DNA of 11,772 bases from Mucilaginibacter sp. (GCA_025934475.1 JAICXZ010000036.1:1-11772); one strand, 5' to 3'; shown: positions 1 through 7,597, counted from the first letter of the stretch. Numbers and translations: made by a program. Notes: a model not told the origin generated them from the sequence alone.

Positions 1-165
1 AGCGCCCACACATCTGATCCTGTGGTGGGCGGCGATTACTTCGCATGCGGCATGGACTTCGATGTCACGTACAAAGAACAAGGGCGTATGGCTATGAAAG
101 AATTAGCCGTTTATGGCGTTAAAGACGGCAAGATTGTGTCGTCGCAGTTCTTTTATAATATGTAA
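1..165 (+). CDS. SnoaL-like / NTF2-fold domain protein (3' end only)
   Basis: Frame 1 is open from the first base to a TAA at 163-165, giving the last 54 residues of a protein whose start lies outside the window. The visible part has alternating strands, with a GGDYFACGMDFDVTYKE segment followed by GRMAMKELAVYGVKDGKIV and SQFFY near the end. That ending (a strand, a VKDGKI-type turn, then a strand finishing in QFFY) is typical of small SnoaL-like proteins of the NTF2 superfamily, which are usually 110-140 residues. These are cytosolic cone-shaped folds used as small enzymes or ligand-binding proteins, and no specific substrate can be read from the tail. A strong terminator follows 24 nt after the stop, so this gene ends its transcript. 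The family call rests on a fragment and is moderately sure. Confidence 0.65.
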   Translation, partial: SAHTSDPVVGGDYFACGMDFDVTYKEQGRMAMKELAVYGVKDGKIVSSQFFYNM

Positions 166-189
166 CAGCAGTCATGCAAAAGAAATTTC

Positions 190-212
190 AAGGGGCTCTT
201 TGCCCCTTTTTT
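190..212 (+). terminator. Rho-independent terminator after the SnoaL-like gene
   Basis: A perfect 7-bp stem, AAGGGGC (190-196) with GCCCCTT (202-208), encloses the 5-nt loop TCTTT and runs straight into a T tract (207-212). It lies 24 nt after the stop codon of the upstream gene and about 70 nt before the next ATG, so it separates the two transcription units. Confidence 0.9.
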
Positions 213-270
213 ATTAGGTAACAATGCCGATACTTAAACCTGCGCCATACCCGCTAATATCATGATCAAT

Positions 271-278
271 TATATTTG
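271..278 (+). promoter_or_regulatory. Candidate Bacteroidota -7 box (TATATTTG) of the deacetylase gene
   Basis: TATATTTG fits the Bacteroidota housekeeping -7 consensus TAnnTTTG exactly. No TTTG/TTG -33 element is visible at the usual spacing, and the region is AT-rich, so a chance match is possible. The box ends 3 nt before the ATG at 282. With usual spacing, transcription would start at or next to that ATG. Confidence 0.4.
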
Positions 279-281
279 ATT

Positions 282-1616
282 ATGAATTCGCAGAGCCAGG
301 TAAACCTGAAGCCCCTATTACTCATTTTATTAACGGTTGCAGGTCTTTCCAAAGCCGGTGCGCAACCAGGCAGTACAACCGTTACCGAATGGCAACACAA
401 CAAAAACGGCGCGGTTTCGCTCACCTACGACGACGCATCAAGACATCAATTTACCAGGGCGCTCCCGGTAATGGAACGGCTAAAACTCCCGGCAACTTTC
501 TTTGTCATCACCGGACCTATTACGGGCTCTAAATACCAGGGTAAGTTTGTTGGCAGACCCGTTGCAGATATTATAAAAGAATCGGCGACCGTACCAACCA
601 ATGATGACAACTTTTTAGAACGATGCTCAGCGACAGGATACCTGGGATATAAGGGCACTATCTCCTACCATACCAGGGCCGGAAGTTTATACGATTCCGG
701 CAAAAAACAATTGGCTTTCAAATGGATGGATTCGTTATACACCAAAGTGCGCCACGGTGATTTCCCTGCCGGATATGAGCCCTGTCCTGAATATCAACAG
801 GCCATTGGCTCTAGTTGGGAAGATTTCAGGAAGGATGCTGCTAAAGGGTATGAAATTGCCAGCCACTCAATAACACACGCAACCATGCCCGGTCTGGACG
901 AGGCCAACATCAAATATGAGCTAGAGAAAAGCAAAGAGGAGATACGTAACCAGATGGGCGAAAAATATACGTTCTCTGCCGAGGTTCCTTATGGGTACGA
1001 AAATGAGCGCGTGATGCAGATAGCCTATAAAATCTACCCTGCGCTACGTAACCGCATGCCTGAGCCCTGGCTGAAAGAGCTTGATCGGGCAAGCCATGAG
1101 ACACCCGGAACTACCAATAAAGATTATGTGCAATGGCAACGGGGAGCATTAAGCAAAACTCCGATATCATTGATGAAGTCGTGGGTCGATACCGCGTCCA
1201 ATCGCAAAGACACCTGGCTTGTTTTGGTTTTTCACGGCGTAGATAGCCTTGGTTATGAAGCCATTAACAGCAGCTTATTAGACGAATACTTTCAATACAT
1301 ACAAGACAAACAGGATAAACTTTGGGTGGCCACCTTCGGGGATGTAACAAGATACATGCGAGAGCGTGAAGCAGCTAATGTCAAATCGGAGATGAAGAAT
1401 GGGAAAGTGATCGTTTCTTTAAATCATTCACTGGATAAATCGATGTATTACCTGCCATTGACGTTGAAGACTTATGTCCCATCCTCGTGGAAGCAGGTTA
1501 AAATAGTGCAGGGAAAACATTCCCGTAACGCAATCGTTGAACTCGATGATAAAGGCAGCTATGTTACTTATGAGGCCGAACCAGGTGGATCTCCCTCAAC
1601 GCTCTCCTCAATGTGA
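282..1616 (+). CDS. Secreted polysaccharide deacetylase (NodB domain, CE4-like)
   Basis: Predicted 444-residue exported enzyme of the NodB/carbohydrate esterase 4 type, which removes N- or O-acetyl groups from glycans with a divalent metal. The N-terminus has a hydrophobic signal segment (about residues 10-24) ending in AGA-Q, a likely signal peptidase I site. Motif 1 is SLTYDDA (D50, D51: probable base and metal ligand). Motif 2 is SHSITH (H195 and H199, metal ligands). VPYGYE (about 235-240) matches the substrate-groove PYG motif, and LVLVFHGV (H318) matches the last catalytic histidine motif. Motifs 1 and 2 are about 145 residues apart, far more than the roughly 50 usual in classical NodB domains, so there is an insert of about 90 residues (around 85-180, with Cys115 and Cys168). 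After about residue 365 comes a beta-rich C-terminal extension. The ATG at 282 is preferred to the in-frame TTG at 276 because the latter lies inside the putative -7 box. The glycan substrate cannot be deduced. Confidence 0.88.
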   Translation: MNSQSQVNLKPLLLILLTVAGLSKAGAQPGSTTVTEWQHNKNGAVSLTYDDASRHQFTRALPVMERLKLPATFFVITGPITGSKYQGKFVGRPVADIIKESATVPTNDDNFLERCSATGYLGYKGTISYHTRAGSLYDSGKKQLAFKWMDSLYTKVRHGDFPAGYEPCPEYQQAIGSSWEDFRKDAAKGYEIASHSITHATMPGLDEANIKYELEKSKEEIRNQMGEKYTFSAEVPYGYENERVMQIAYKIYPALRNRMPEPWLKELDRASHETPGTTNKDYVQWQRGALSKTPISLMKSWVDTASNRKDTWLVLVFHGVDSLGYEAINSSLLDEYFQYIQDKQDKLWVATFGDVTRYMREREAANVKSEMKNGKVIVSLNHSLDKSMYYLPLTLKTYVPSSWKQVKIVQGKHSRNAIVELDDKGSYVTYEAEPGGSPSTLSSM

Positions 1617-1674
1617 ACGCTTAAGGCGATTTATTATCTGAGGTTAGCCGAATCGATCACGAAAAGATTTTGCT

Positions 1675-2655
1675 TTAACGACCTTCCTGCTGCAATGTAA
1701 AACTGACAGGGATTGTGTAAGGAAAATCTGCGGGGATTCCGTATAAAAACCCTGGCTTCCATGGGGATGACAATTGCAATACCCTAATTACCTCCTCGTC
1801 GCAACCACCACCAATACCTCTTATAATTCTCAAATCACGCATAGTTCCGTCCTTATTTATGACAAATGTTGCGAAAACTTTTCCCTGGACATTATACTCT
1901 TTTGCCGCAGCCGGATAATGTATTGTACGGGCAAGAAAACGGGCAAACCCTTGTTCGCCGCCGTCAAATTCTGGCTGATTTATATCTTTTTTAAATTCAT
2001 ATTCTCTTCCCGACCGGGATGTACTGATTCCAGAAATAGATATGCCTTTTTTATAAGTGCAAACATACGTTGCTGTATCGTTAACATTTCCTCGCCATTC
2101 ACCTTCTTTCAACCCATTCAGAAGCGGCCCTCTCCCTTTTTCCAGCTTAAAATCCTCGTCATAAAGGACGCACGCACCGTTTCCCCCTGTAGCAAGTTGA
2201 ACACCGGTTGAATCTGCTGACTCCGAAATGATCGATTGTTTAGCAGTGCTATCAAAATGACATGTATAATAAGGTTTACCATTGGGATAAAAATAAACTT
2301 CATCTCCTTTTACCGAGTTATTTTCATAAGACTTTACGCTCTTCCTACGCCCATTGCGATAATATTCCATAAAAACACCTTCCCGCTTAAGGGAGTAATA
2401 AGGCGCACTTGATTTACCTATGAGTCGGCGACTTCCATTAAGATAAAAATCTTGAACGATAAATAGCTTATTGTCAGAACTATCGCATTCGATCACCCTG
2501 GCAAAAGAAACACTGTCTTTTTCCACGGCAGGCTGCCCATGTTTATCAAGATAAAAGATATTGGCATTTTTAAACAAGTCCTCAAGTCTTGTTTGGGCAG
2601 CTACAAAGGACGCAAAACAGGTAAATAATAGAAGGCAAGAAATTTTTTTGATCAT
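1675..2655 (-). CDS. Secreted TonB C-terminal domain protein with MORN-like repeats
   Basis: Predicted 326-residue protein starting at the first ATG (2655); a longer TTG start at 2682 would overlap a putative -7 box. Residues 1-21 form a signal peptide (MIKK followed by a hydrophobic stretch and VAA-Q). The middle shows toxin_15/MORN-like repeats in the form G-x-F-M-E-Y-Y-x-N-G (about 93-105), G-D-E-V-Y-F-Y-P-N-G-K (about 117-127) and NGLKEGEWRG (about 180-189). The C-terminal 95 residues are a TonB C-terminal domain: PEFDGG (about 228-233), a YP-AA segment (about 247-251), VQGKVFATFVINKDG (about 256-270), CDEEVIRVL (about 285-293) and WKPG (about 299-302). In Bacteroidota such proteins are periplasmic or envelope-attached; the classical TonB domain contacts outer-membrane receptors. 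No membrane anchor of TonB type is present, so an energy-transducing role is doubtful. It converges on the deacetylase gene with 58 nt between the stops. Confidence 0.85.
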   Translation of the reverse strand: MIKKISCLLLFTCFASFVAAQTRLEDLFKNANIFYLDKHGQPAVEKDSVSFARVIECDSSDNKLFIVQDFYLNGSRRLIGKSSAPYYSLKREGVFMEYYRNGRRKSVKSYENNSVKGDEVYFYPNGKPYYTCHFDSTAKQSIISESADSTGVQLATGGNGACVLYDEDFKLEKGRGPLLNGLKEGEWRGNVNDTATYVCTYKKGISISGISTSRSGREYEFKKDINQPEFDGGEQGFARFLARTIHYPAAAKEYNVQGKVFATFVINKDGTMRDLRIIRGIGGGCDEEVIRVLQLSSPWKPGFLYGIPADFPYTIPVSFTLQQEGR

Positions 2656-2679
2656 ATGTGAAAAGATCTGGTCTGATAG

Positions 2680-2687
2680 CAAAGATA
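2680..2687 (-). promoter_or_regulatory. Candidate -7 box (TATCTTTG) of the TonB-domain gene
   Basis: Read on the minus strand, 2687 to 2680 gives TATCTTTG, an exact match to TAnnTTTG. It lies 24 nt before the ATG at 2655, implying a leader of about 20 nt. No clear TTTG is seen at the -33 position (the sequence there is GGTTTAAAT-like). The position supports the 2655 start rather than the TTG at 2682. Confidence 0.5.
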
Positions 2688-2832
2688 GTATTTCGGATGC
2701 AATTTAAACCGGGTCCATTTCTTACAACATTTTTTATAACGGCAAGTGTATCGCGGAACGCACGCCTAAAAAATGTGATATAACTCACTAATTATCAAAT
2801 ATTCTGTCACGCTCTTAATTCACAGCACAGGG

Positions 2833-2840
2833 TAGGTTTG
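2833..2840 (+). promoter_or_regulatory. Candidate -7 box (TAGGTTTG) of the efflux operon
   Basis: TAGGTTTG matches TAnnTTTG exactly and ends 21 nt before the ATG of the TolC-like gene, implying a leader of about 18 nt. The -33 region lacks a good TTTG. The divergent intergenic region 2656-2861 has a matching box for the opposite gene, and I see no obvious operator palindrome in it. Confidence 0.5.
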
Positions 2841-2861
2841 TATCGTTATTAGGTTGATAAC

Positions 2862-4199
2862 ATGCCGCACCGCATAAAATACTCGTTATTGTTTCTAAGC
2901 CTCGCGATTTGCGGGAAAAGCTTTGCCCAGGACAGCGCTCCTTTAAATAAACCTTTACGCTGGGACCTGGCCAAATGTATTGACTATGCTAAAAGCAACA
3001 ATATCCAGGTTAATACGCTCCGCTTAAATAAACAAACAGCTCAGCAGGAATATTCATTGGCAAGGGCAGGCAAAGAACCTAATCTGGCGGCAACAGCATC
3101 ACAGGATTTCACGCACCGGCCTAAGCAGCAAAATGCCGCAGCTGGCAGCAGCGGTTCTGCCTTTTCGGCCTCTGGTCAATATGCCTTGACTTCGGCGGTG
3201 ACACTTTACAACGGCAACTATATCAGCAACAATATACGGCAGAAGAATATCGAACTCGAACAAGCGACCCTCGGGATTGTCCAGCAGGAGAATGATATTA
3301 CGTTGCAGGTCACCCAGGCCTACCTGCTGGTGCTGCTGGATAAAGAAAATATCATATCAGACACCTCGGTGGTAAATACATCAAACGCCCAGGTTAAGCT
3401 CGAGCAACAGCGATTCAATGCAGGTGCAGCGGCACGGAAGGACCTAATCCAGCTGCAGGCCCAAAACGCCGGCGACAAATACACCCTGGCGGTAGCTATC
3501 AACACCGAGCGCGCCGACCTGCTTACACTCAAACAACTCCTTATACTACCAACAGCTACCGATTTTGATATTGTAAAGCCCGAAGTCATCACCGAGAAAA
3601 TGGTGCTGACGCCACTGAGAGAGGTCGAAGATACCGCATTTAAAAACAGGCCCGAAATCAAAAGCGGTCAACTTGCCATAGATGCAACGCAACTTGGAGT
3701 TAAGATCGCAAGGTCAGGCTACCTGCCGACGCTGACAGCAGGGGGAGCCATCGGTACACAATATGCAACCGGCATTGGCTATTTTTCACAGCTGAACAAC
3801 AATCTTTATCAACAGCTTGGGTTGACACTATCGATCCCCATCTTAACACGGCGTATCGTAAAAACCCAGGTCGAAGAAGCGAAAATCAACGCCGATCAGG
3901 CAACGCTAAACTTCAGCAACATAAAAATCACGCTTTCGCAGGAGGTGGAACGCGCCTATATCAATATACTGAACGCGCAAAGCCAATATCACGCCGCCGA
4001 TGTGCAATACAAATTTAACCAGGAAAGTTATCGCATAGCCAACGAACAGCTAAGGATTGGCGCCATAAGCATTGTAGACCTGATGGTTCAAACCACCTCA
4101 TTCATGCAGGCACAGCAGGCTTTTTTACAAGCTAAATATAACTTATTGTTAACTCAGAAAATATATGATTTCTACCGGGGTGTCCCGGTAACCTTATAG
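2862..4199 (+). CDS. TolC-like outer membrane efflux protein
   Basis: Predicted 445-residue outer-membrane channel of the OEP/TolC family, which trimerises to form the exit duct of tripartite export systems. The signal peptide covers residues 1-22 (MPHRIK, then a hydrophobic run, cleaved near SFA-Q). The mature part starts with WDLAKCIDYAKSNNIQV, the usual first helix of the family. Two long alpha-helical hairpin repeats follow (about 34-220 and 245-440) with heptad-like Ala/Gln-rich helices. Each is interrupted by a Gly/Ser/Thr/Tyr-rich beta-barrel segment (about 85-120 and 285-325). The end, AISIVDLMVQTTSFMQAQQAFLQAKYN, is the conserved final helix. Length is normal. It is first in a four-gene operon, with only 8 nt before the adaptor gene, so it should pair with that MacA/MacB-type pump. 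Cys17 is not in a proper lipobox, so it is probably not a lipoprotein. Confidence 0.93.
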   Translation: MPHRIKYSLLFLSLAICGKSFAQDSAPLNKPLRWDLAKCIDYAKSNNIQVNTLRLNKQTAQQEYSLARAGKEPNLAATASQDFTHRPKQQNAAAGSSGSAFSASGQYALTSAVTLYNGNYISNNIRQKNIELEQATLGIVQQENDITLQVTQAYLLVLLDKENIISDTSVVNTSNAQVKLEQQRFNAGAAARKDLIQLQAQNAGDKYTLAVAINTERADLLTLKQLLILPTATDFDIVKPEVITEKMVLTPLREVEDTAFKNRPEIKSGQLAIDATQLGVKIARSGYLPTLTAGGAIGTQYATGIGYFSQLNNNLYQQLGLTLSIPILTRRIVKTQVEEAKINADQATLNFSNIKITLSQEVERAYINILNAQSQYHAADVQYKFNQESYRIANEQLRIGAISIVDLMVQTTSFMQAQQAFLQAKYNLLLTQKIYDFYRGVPVTL

Positions 4200-4207
4200 T
4201 CAGCATC

Positions 4208-5482
4208 ATGAAACCCATTTATAAAAGGATCACAGCTATTCTAATCGTTGTTGCAACGGCAGTGATCATATGGTTATTCTTTTTCCGAAAAACGGAAGCC
4301 GCTGTCACGGTTGTTAGTGCGCTGCCCGAACGCGGCTATGTCGCTCAAAGCGTAACAGCCACCGGCAAAATAGAACCCGAGGATACGGTTACTGTCGGTA
4401 CCCAGATATCAGGCATCATCAGGTACCTGTACGTCGATTTCAACTCGAAAGTAAAAAAGGGCCAGCTATTAGCCGAACTGGATAAATCTTTACTGCAAGC
4501 CACCCTGGATCAATATAGGGGCAACCTGCAAAATGCCCAAAGCCAGCTGGTGTTTCAAAAAAATAACTTCGCGCGGCAAAGCCAGTTATATAAGGTCGAC
4601 GCCATCAGCAAAGCTGATTATGACAGCGCTGTCAACTCGTATCAGGCAGCAAAATCAAGCGTAGCCAGCGCAGAAGCACAGGTCCGCCTGGCAGCAAAAA
4701 ATCTTTCCTACGCCGATATATATTCCCCGATAGACGGTGTGATACTAAACCGGAATATCAGTGTGGGTCAAACCGTTGCGGCCAGTTTCAGCACGCCCAC
4801 CCTTTTCATCATAGCTAAGGACATAACTAAAATGCAGGTACAGGCTAATGTTGACGAAGCAGACATAGGTGACGTAAAATCAGGCAATCGGGCAAGCTTT
4901 ACGGTAGATGCCTTCATCAACGATCAGTTTAGCGGTACAGTGAGGGAGATCAGACTGCATCCAAGCGTTTCATCCAACGTGGTTACCTACACTACCATTA
5001 TCAATGCCCCAAATAATGATATGAAGCTAAAACCAGGAATGACTGCGAATATCATCATTTACACCAAAGAGGTTAACAACGCCCTGCTCATCCCGTCAAA
5101 GGCCCTCTCGTTTACACCCGATTCAACTTTGCTGAAAGGTTACCAGGTCATCGGAAGAGTTAGCCGCAAGGCCAAACGAACTGCAACAGGTGGCAACTCC
5201 GGCATTGGGGGCACCGCACCAGCCCAGGCAGCGCACACAGCAAAAAGCCGGTCAGATACCTCAGGGACAGGCACGCAGCGTGCTTTGGTATGGGTTGTCA
5301 GGGCAAAGAGATTGATCCAAAAAAGGATAGAAATAGGGCTAAATGATAATACACATGTTGAAGTTTTGTCAGGCCTCACTGAAAAAGATAGTATAGTTGT
5401 GGGCATCAACGGAGGTGGCAGTACAGTCGCAGCGGCCACCTCCGGAGGCAGTCCATTTTTACCGCAACGCCGTGGCAGATGA
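4208..5482 (+). CDS. MacA-like periplasmic adaptor subunit (HlyD/RND-MFP family)
   Basis: Predicted 424-residue membrane fusion protein joining the inner-membrane ABC permease to the TolC-like channel. Residues 8-26 form an N-terminal membrane anchor. A split lipoyl (biotinyl-like) domain is visible at about 60-92 (VGTQISGIIRYLYVDFNSKV, then KKGQLLAELD) and at about 168-190 (ADIYSPIDGVILNRNISVGQTV). An alpha-helical hairpin lies between them (about 93-165). A beta-barrel domain follows (about 205-285, with DEADIGDV and KLKPGMTANIIIY), then a membrane-proximal domain (about 290-400). Residues about 319-356 are a Gly/Ser/Thr/Ala/Lys-rich low-complexity insert within this last domain, and the C-terminus (about 402-424) is again Gly/Ser-rich and ends in basic residues. 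Its stop codon overlaps the start of the ATPase gene (ATGA, 5479-5482), suggesting translational coupling. MacA-type adaptors commonly serve macrolide, peptide or heme-precursor export; the substrate here is not deducible. Confidence 0.93.
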   Translation: MKPIYKRITAILIVVATAVIIWLFFFRKTEAAVTVVSALPERGYVAQSVTATGKIEPEDTVTVGTQISGIIRYLYVDFNSKVKKGQLLAELDKSLLQATLDQYRGNLQNAQSQLVFQKNNFARQSQLYKVDAISKADYDSAVNSYQAAKSSVASAEAQVRLAAKNLSYADIYSPIDGVILNRNISVGQTVAASFSTPTLFIIAKDITKMQVQANVDEADIGDVKSGNRASFTVDAFINDQFSGTVREIRLHPSVSSNVVTYTTIINAPNNDMKLKPGMTANIIIYTKEVNNALLIPSKALSFTPDSTLLKGYQVIGRVSRKAKRTATGGNSGIGGTAPAQAAHTAKSRSDTSGTGTQRALVWVVRAKRLIQKRIEIGLNDNTHVEVLSGLTEKDSIVVGINGGGSTVAAATSGGSPFLPQRRGR

Positions 5483-6228
5483 GCAAGAATATATTAGAAA
5501 TAAGGGATTTAAAACGCGATTTCGTGATGGGCAGCGAGACGGTTCACGCACTCAACGGCGTTTCGTTTGATGTATCTGCCGGCGATTTTATAACCATTAT
5601 GGGCAGTAGCGGATCAGGCAAAACAACCTTGCTGAATATCCTGGGATGCCTGGATAAACCCACAGCGGGCAGTTATTTATTAGATGGCGTAGATGTAAAA
5701 AAACTTTCGCGGGATGAGCTGGCCAACTTGCGCAATCGTAAGATAGGCTTTGTGTTCCAGGCCTACAACCTGTTGCCGCGTACCACCGCAATAGAAAATG
5801 TTGAACTGCCATTGTTGTACAACAAAGCAATTAACAGCGCCGAACGCAGGGAACGGGCAATGCGAGCGCTGGAAGCGGTAAAACTGAGTGACAGGTTTGA
5901 CCACACCCCCAGCCAGCTTTCGGGCGGGCAACAGCAGCGTGTGGCCATAGCGCGGGCACTGGTGAATGAACCTGTGATGATCCTGGCCGACGAGGCGACG
6001 GGAAACCTGGATAGCCGCACCTCATACGAGATAATGGCGCTGGTGCAGGAACTGAACAGCCAGCAGGGCAAAACCATTGTGTTTGTAACGCACGAGCCCG
6101 ACATCGCTTCTTTCAGCGACCGCACTATACAGCTGCACGACGGGCACGTGCAAAAAGATATTTTAAATGAGCACAAGCGCTCGGCTACGGAGGTGCTGGC
6201 CGCTTTGCCGCCAAAGGATAGTGTTTGA
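5479..6228 (+). CDS. ABC transporter ATP-binding protein, MacB/LolD type
   Basis: Predicted 249-residue cytoplasmic ATPase with all motifs intact: Walker A GSSGSGKTT (42-50), Q-loop VFQAYNLLP (Q94), signature LSGGQQQR (147-154), Walker B MILADEAT (167-174, D171 and E172) and the H-loop VTHEPD (H205). The sequence, including GFVFQAYNLLPRTTAIENVELPL, is of the MacB/LolD/FtsE class that powers mechanotransmission-type ABC systems rather than classical importers. It overlaps the adaptor stop by 4 nt and ends 25 nt before the permease gene, which supplies its membrane partner. The C-terminal 25 residues (about 225-249) extend beyond the core domain and are charged. The ATPase and permease are separate proteins here, whereas E. 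coli MacB is a single fused chain. Confidence 0.95.
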   Translation: MSKNILEIRDLKRDFVMGSETVHALNGVSFDVSAGDFITIMGSSGSGKTTLLNILGCLDKPTAGSYLLDGVDVKKLSRDELANLRNRKIGFVFQAYNLLPRTTAIENVELPLLYNKAINSAERRERAMRALEAVKLSDRFDHTPSQLSGGQQQRVAIARALVNEPVMILADEATGNLDSRTSYEIMALVQELNSQQGKTIVFVTHEPDIASFSDRTIQLHDGHVQKDILNEHKRSATEVLAALPPKDSV

Positions 6229-6253
6229 TAATCTGTTTTATAACCAGGGCAAC

Positions 6254-7474
6254 ATGAGTTTACTCAACCTGATCAAAATTGCGCTTAAAGCGCTACAGCG
6301 GAATAAGCTAAGGGCGTTCCTGACAATGCTCGGCATTATTATCGGCGTAGGTTCAGTTATTGTTATGATCGCAATCGGTCAGGGTTCAAAACAGAGTATC
6401 CATGACCAGTTGTCAAATATGGGTACCAATATGATCACAGTACAGCCTGCGAGTAATCTTGCCGGCGGTGTCAGGATCGCAGGGGCCAGCTTTCAAACCC
6501 TCACAATCAAGGATATTGTTGCGCTTAAGGCTAACGCAGAATATATTACCGAAATATCGCCCGGCGTTACTGCCCGGGGCCAGGCCATTAACGGCGCGCT
6601 CAACTGGCCCACACAAATGGCCGGCGCCAGTCCCGAATACCTGGATATACGCAAATTATCGCTAAGAGACGGGGTGCCTTTTAGCAACAACGATGTTATA
6701 ACGTCGGCAAAGGTTTGCCTGATCGGTCACACGGTTGTTGACAACTTATTTCCAAACGGTGAGAACCCCATCGGTAAGGTAATCCGTTTTGGCAATATCC
6801 CTTTCCAGATCATCGGCGTGCTAGCTCCCAAAGGGTTTAATGCGTTTGGGCAAGATCAGGACGATATATTGGTGGCGCCTTATACAACCGTTCAGAAAAG
6901 GATACTCGCCACCATTTACTATACAGGCATTTATGCCTCGGCAACGAACGAACAGGCAACAGATGCCGCAGTGAACGAAATGACACAAATATTACGTCAA
7001 TCGCACCGGTTAACGGCTACCGAAGACAATGATTTTACGGTGCGTACCCAGCAGGAATTGATTGCGACGCTGAGCTCGACAAGCAGTCTGCTGACAGTGC
7101 TTTTAACCGTAGTAGCCGGTATTTCGCTGGTCATCGGCGGCATAGGTATCATGAATATCATGTATGTTTCTGTTACCGAACGCACAAAGGAGATTGGCCT
7201 GCGTATGTCTATAGGTGCTAGGGGGCGCGACATCCTGATGCAGTTTTTAATGGAGGCTGTGATCATAAGCATAACCGGCGGTATTATTGGTGTGCTTTTG
7301 GGATTTGTAGCTACGCAGATTGTAACCATGACGCTAAAGTGGCCAACCATTATTTCCGAATCCTCCGTGGTGTTATCGTTCGTCGTCTGCGCCATGACGG
7401 GAATTTTCTTCGGATATTATCCGGCGCAAAAAGCCTCTAAGCTTGACCCTATTGAAGCGTTGAGATATGAGTGA
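6254..7474 (+). CDS. MacB-type ABC transporter permease (FtsX domain)
   Basis: Predicted 406-residue inner-membrane permease. After a short amphipathic N-terminus (MSLLNLIKIALKALQRNKLR), TM1 covers about 21-43. A large periplasmic MacB_PCD domain (about 44-275) follows, then TM2 (about 278-301), TM3 (about 332-355) and TM4 (about 371-391). The FtsX coupling segment TERTKEIGLRMSIGAR (308-323) and the ending KLDPIEALRYE are characteristic. The start at 6254 is chosen because residues upstream in the same open frame (from 6167) overlap the ATPase gene and look unlike any permease N-terminus. A weak CCAGGGC purine-rich stretch precedes the ATG. With the preceding genes it completes a TolC/MacA/MacB-like tripartite exporter whose periplasmic domain senses substrate and whose ATPase drives a pump stroke through the channel. 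It is the last gene of the operon. Confidence 0.94.
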   Translation: MSLLNLIKIALKALQRNKLRAFLTMLGIIIGVGSVIVMIAIGQGSKQSIHDQLSNMGTNMITVQPASNLAGGVRIAGASFQTLTIKDIVALKANAEYITEISPGVTARGQAINGALNWPTQMAGASPEYLDIRKLSLRDGVPFSNNDVITSAKVCLIGHTVVDNLFPNGENPIGKVIRFGNIPFQIIGVLAPKGFNAFGQDQDDILVAPYTTVQKRILATIYYTGIYASATNEQATDAAVNEMTQILRQSHRLTATEDNDFTVRTQQELIATLSSTSSLLTVLLTVVAGISLVIGGIGIMNIMYVSVTERTKEIGLRMSIGARGRDILMQFLMEAVIISITGGIIGVLLGFVATQIVTMTLKWPTIISESSVVLSFVVCAMTGIFFGYYPAQKASKLDPIEALRYE

Positions 7475-7477
7475 TAG

Positions 7478-7548
7478 TTGATTGGGTTGACTAAGTCAGA
7501 TTAAGTTGATCGAGTTAAATGGTTGATTGAGTTGAATGATTGACTGAG
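7478..7548 (+). repeat. Tandem array of a degenerate 9-nt unit (consensus about TTGATTGAG)
   Basis: Starting 3 nt after the permease stop, eight consecutive units of 8-10 nt can be parsed: TTGATTGGG, TTGACTAAG, TCAGATTAAG, TTGATCGAG, TTAAATGG, TTGATTGAG, TTGAATGA and TTGACTGAG. The pattern is direct and almost without gaps but degenerate. No reading frame or RNA gene explains it. A matching array in the opposite orientation lies on the other side of the terminator. Confidence 0.75.
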
Positions 7549-7564
7549 ATGGCCCAAATAAAAA

Positions 7565-7597
7565 AGATCGGCAAAGTTTTAAAAACTCTGCCGATCT
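7565..7597 (-). terminator. Intrinsic terminator between convergent genes (strong for the peptidase gene)
   Basis: AGATCGGCA (7565-7573) pairs with TGCCGATCT (7589-7597). After one A/C mismatch, AGTT pairs with AACT around a small A/T loop. On the minus strand the stem is followed by a U-rich run (TTTTT, A, TTT from 7564 to 7556), making a canonical terminator for the metallopeptidase gene that ends at 7668. On the plus strand it is followed by ATTAAATTATC, a poor U tract, so it would stop efflux-operon transcripts less efficiently. Confidence 0.85.

Noticed and set aside
1617..1674. Possible bidirectional terminator between the convergent deacetylase and TonB-domain genes
   Set aside because: Only a 3-bp CGC/GCG pairing and an A/T-rich stretch are visible; no convincing stem with a U tract.
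1774..2211. 145-codon plus-strand ORF
   Set aside because: It is antisense to the TonB-domain gene, which has recognisable domains; the translation has no family features.
2862..2930. TolC-like protein as a lipoprotein (Cys17)
   Set aside because: The residues before Cys17 (LAI) do not form a good lipobox, and a standard signal peptidase I site follows at about residue 22.
6167..6253. N-terminal extension of the permease overlapping the ATPase gene
   Set aside because: The extra 29 residues are arginine- and cysteine-rich, lie inside the ATPase coding sequence, and are absent from the family. The ATG at 6254 gives the standard N-terminus.
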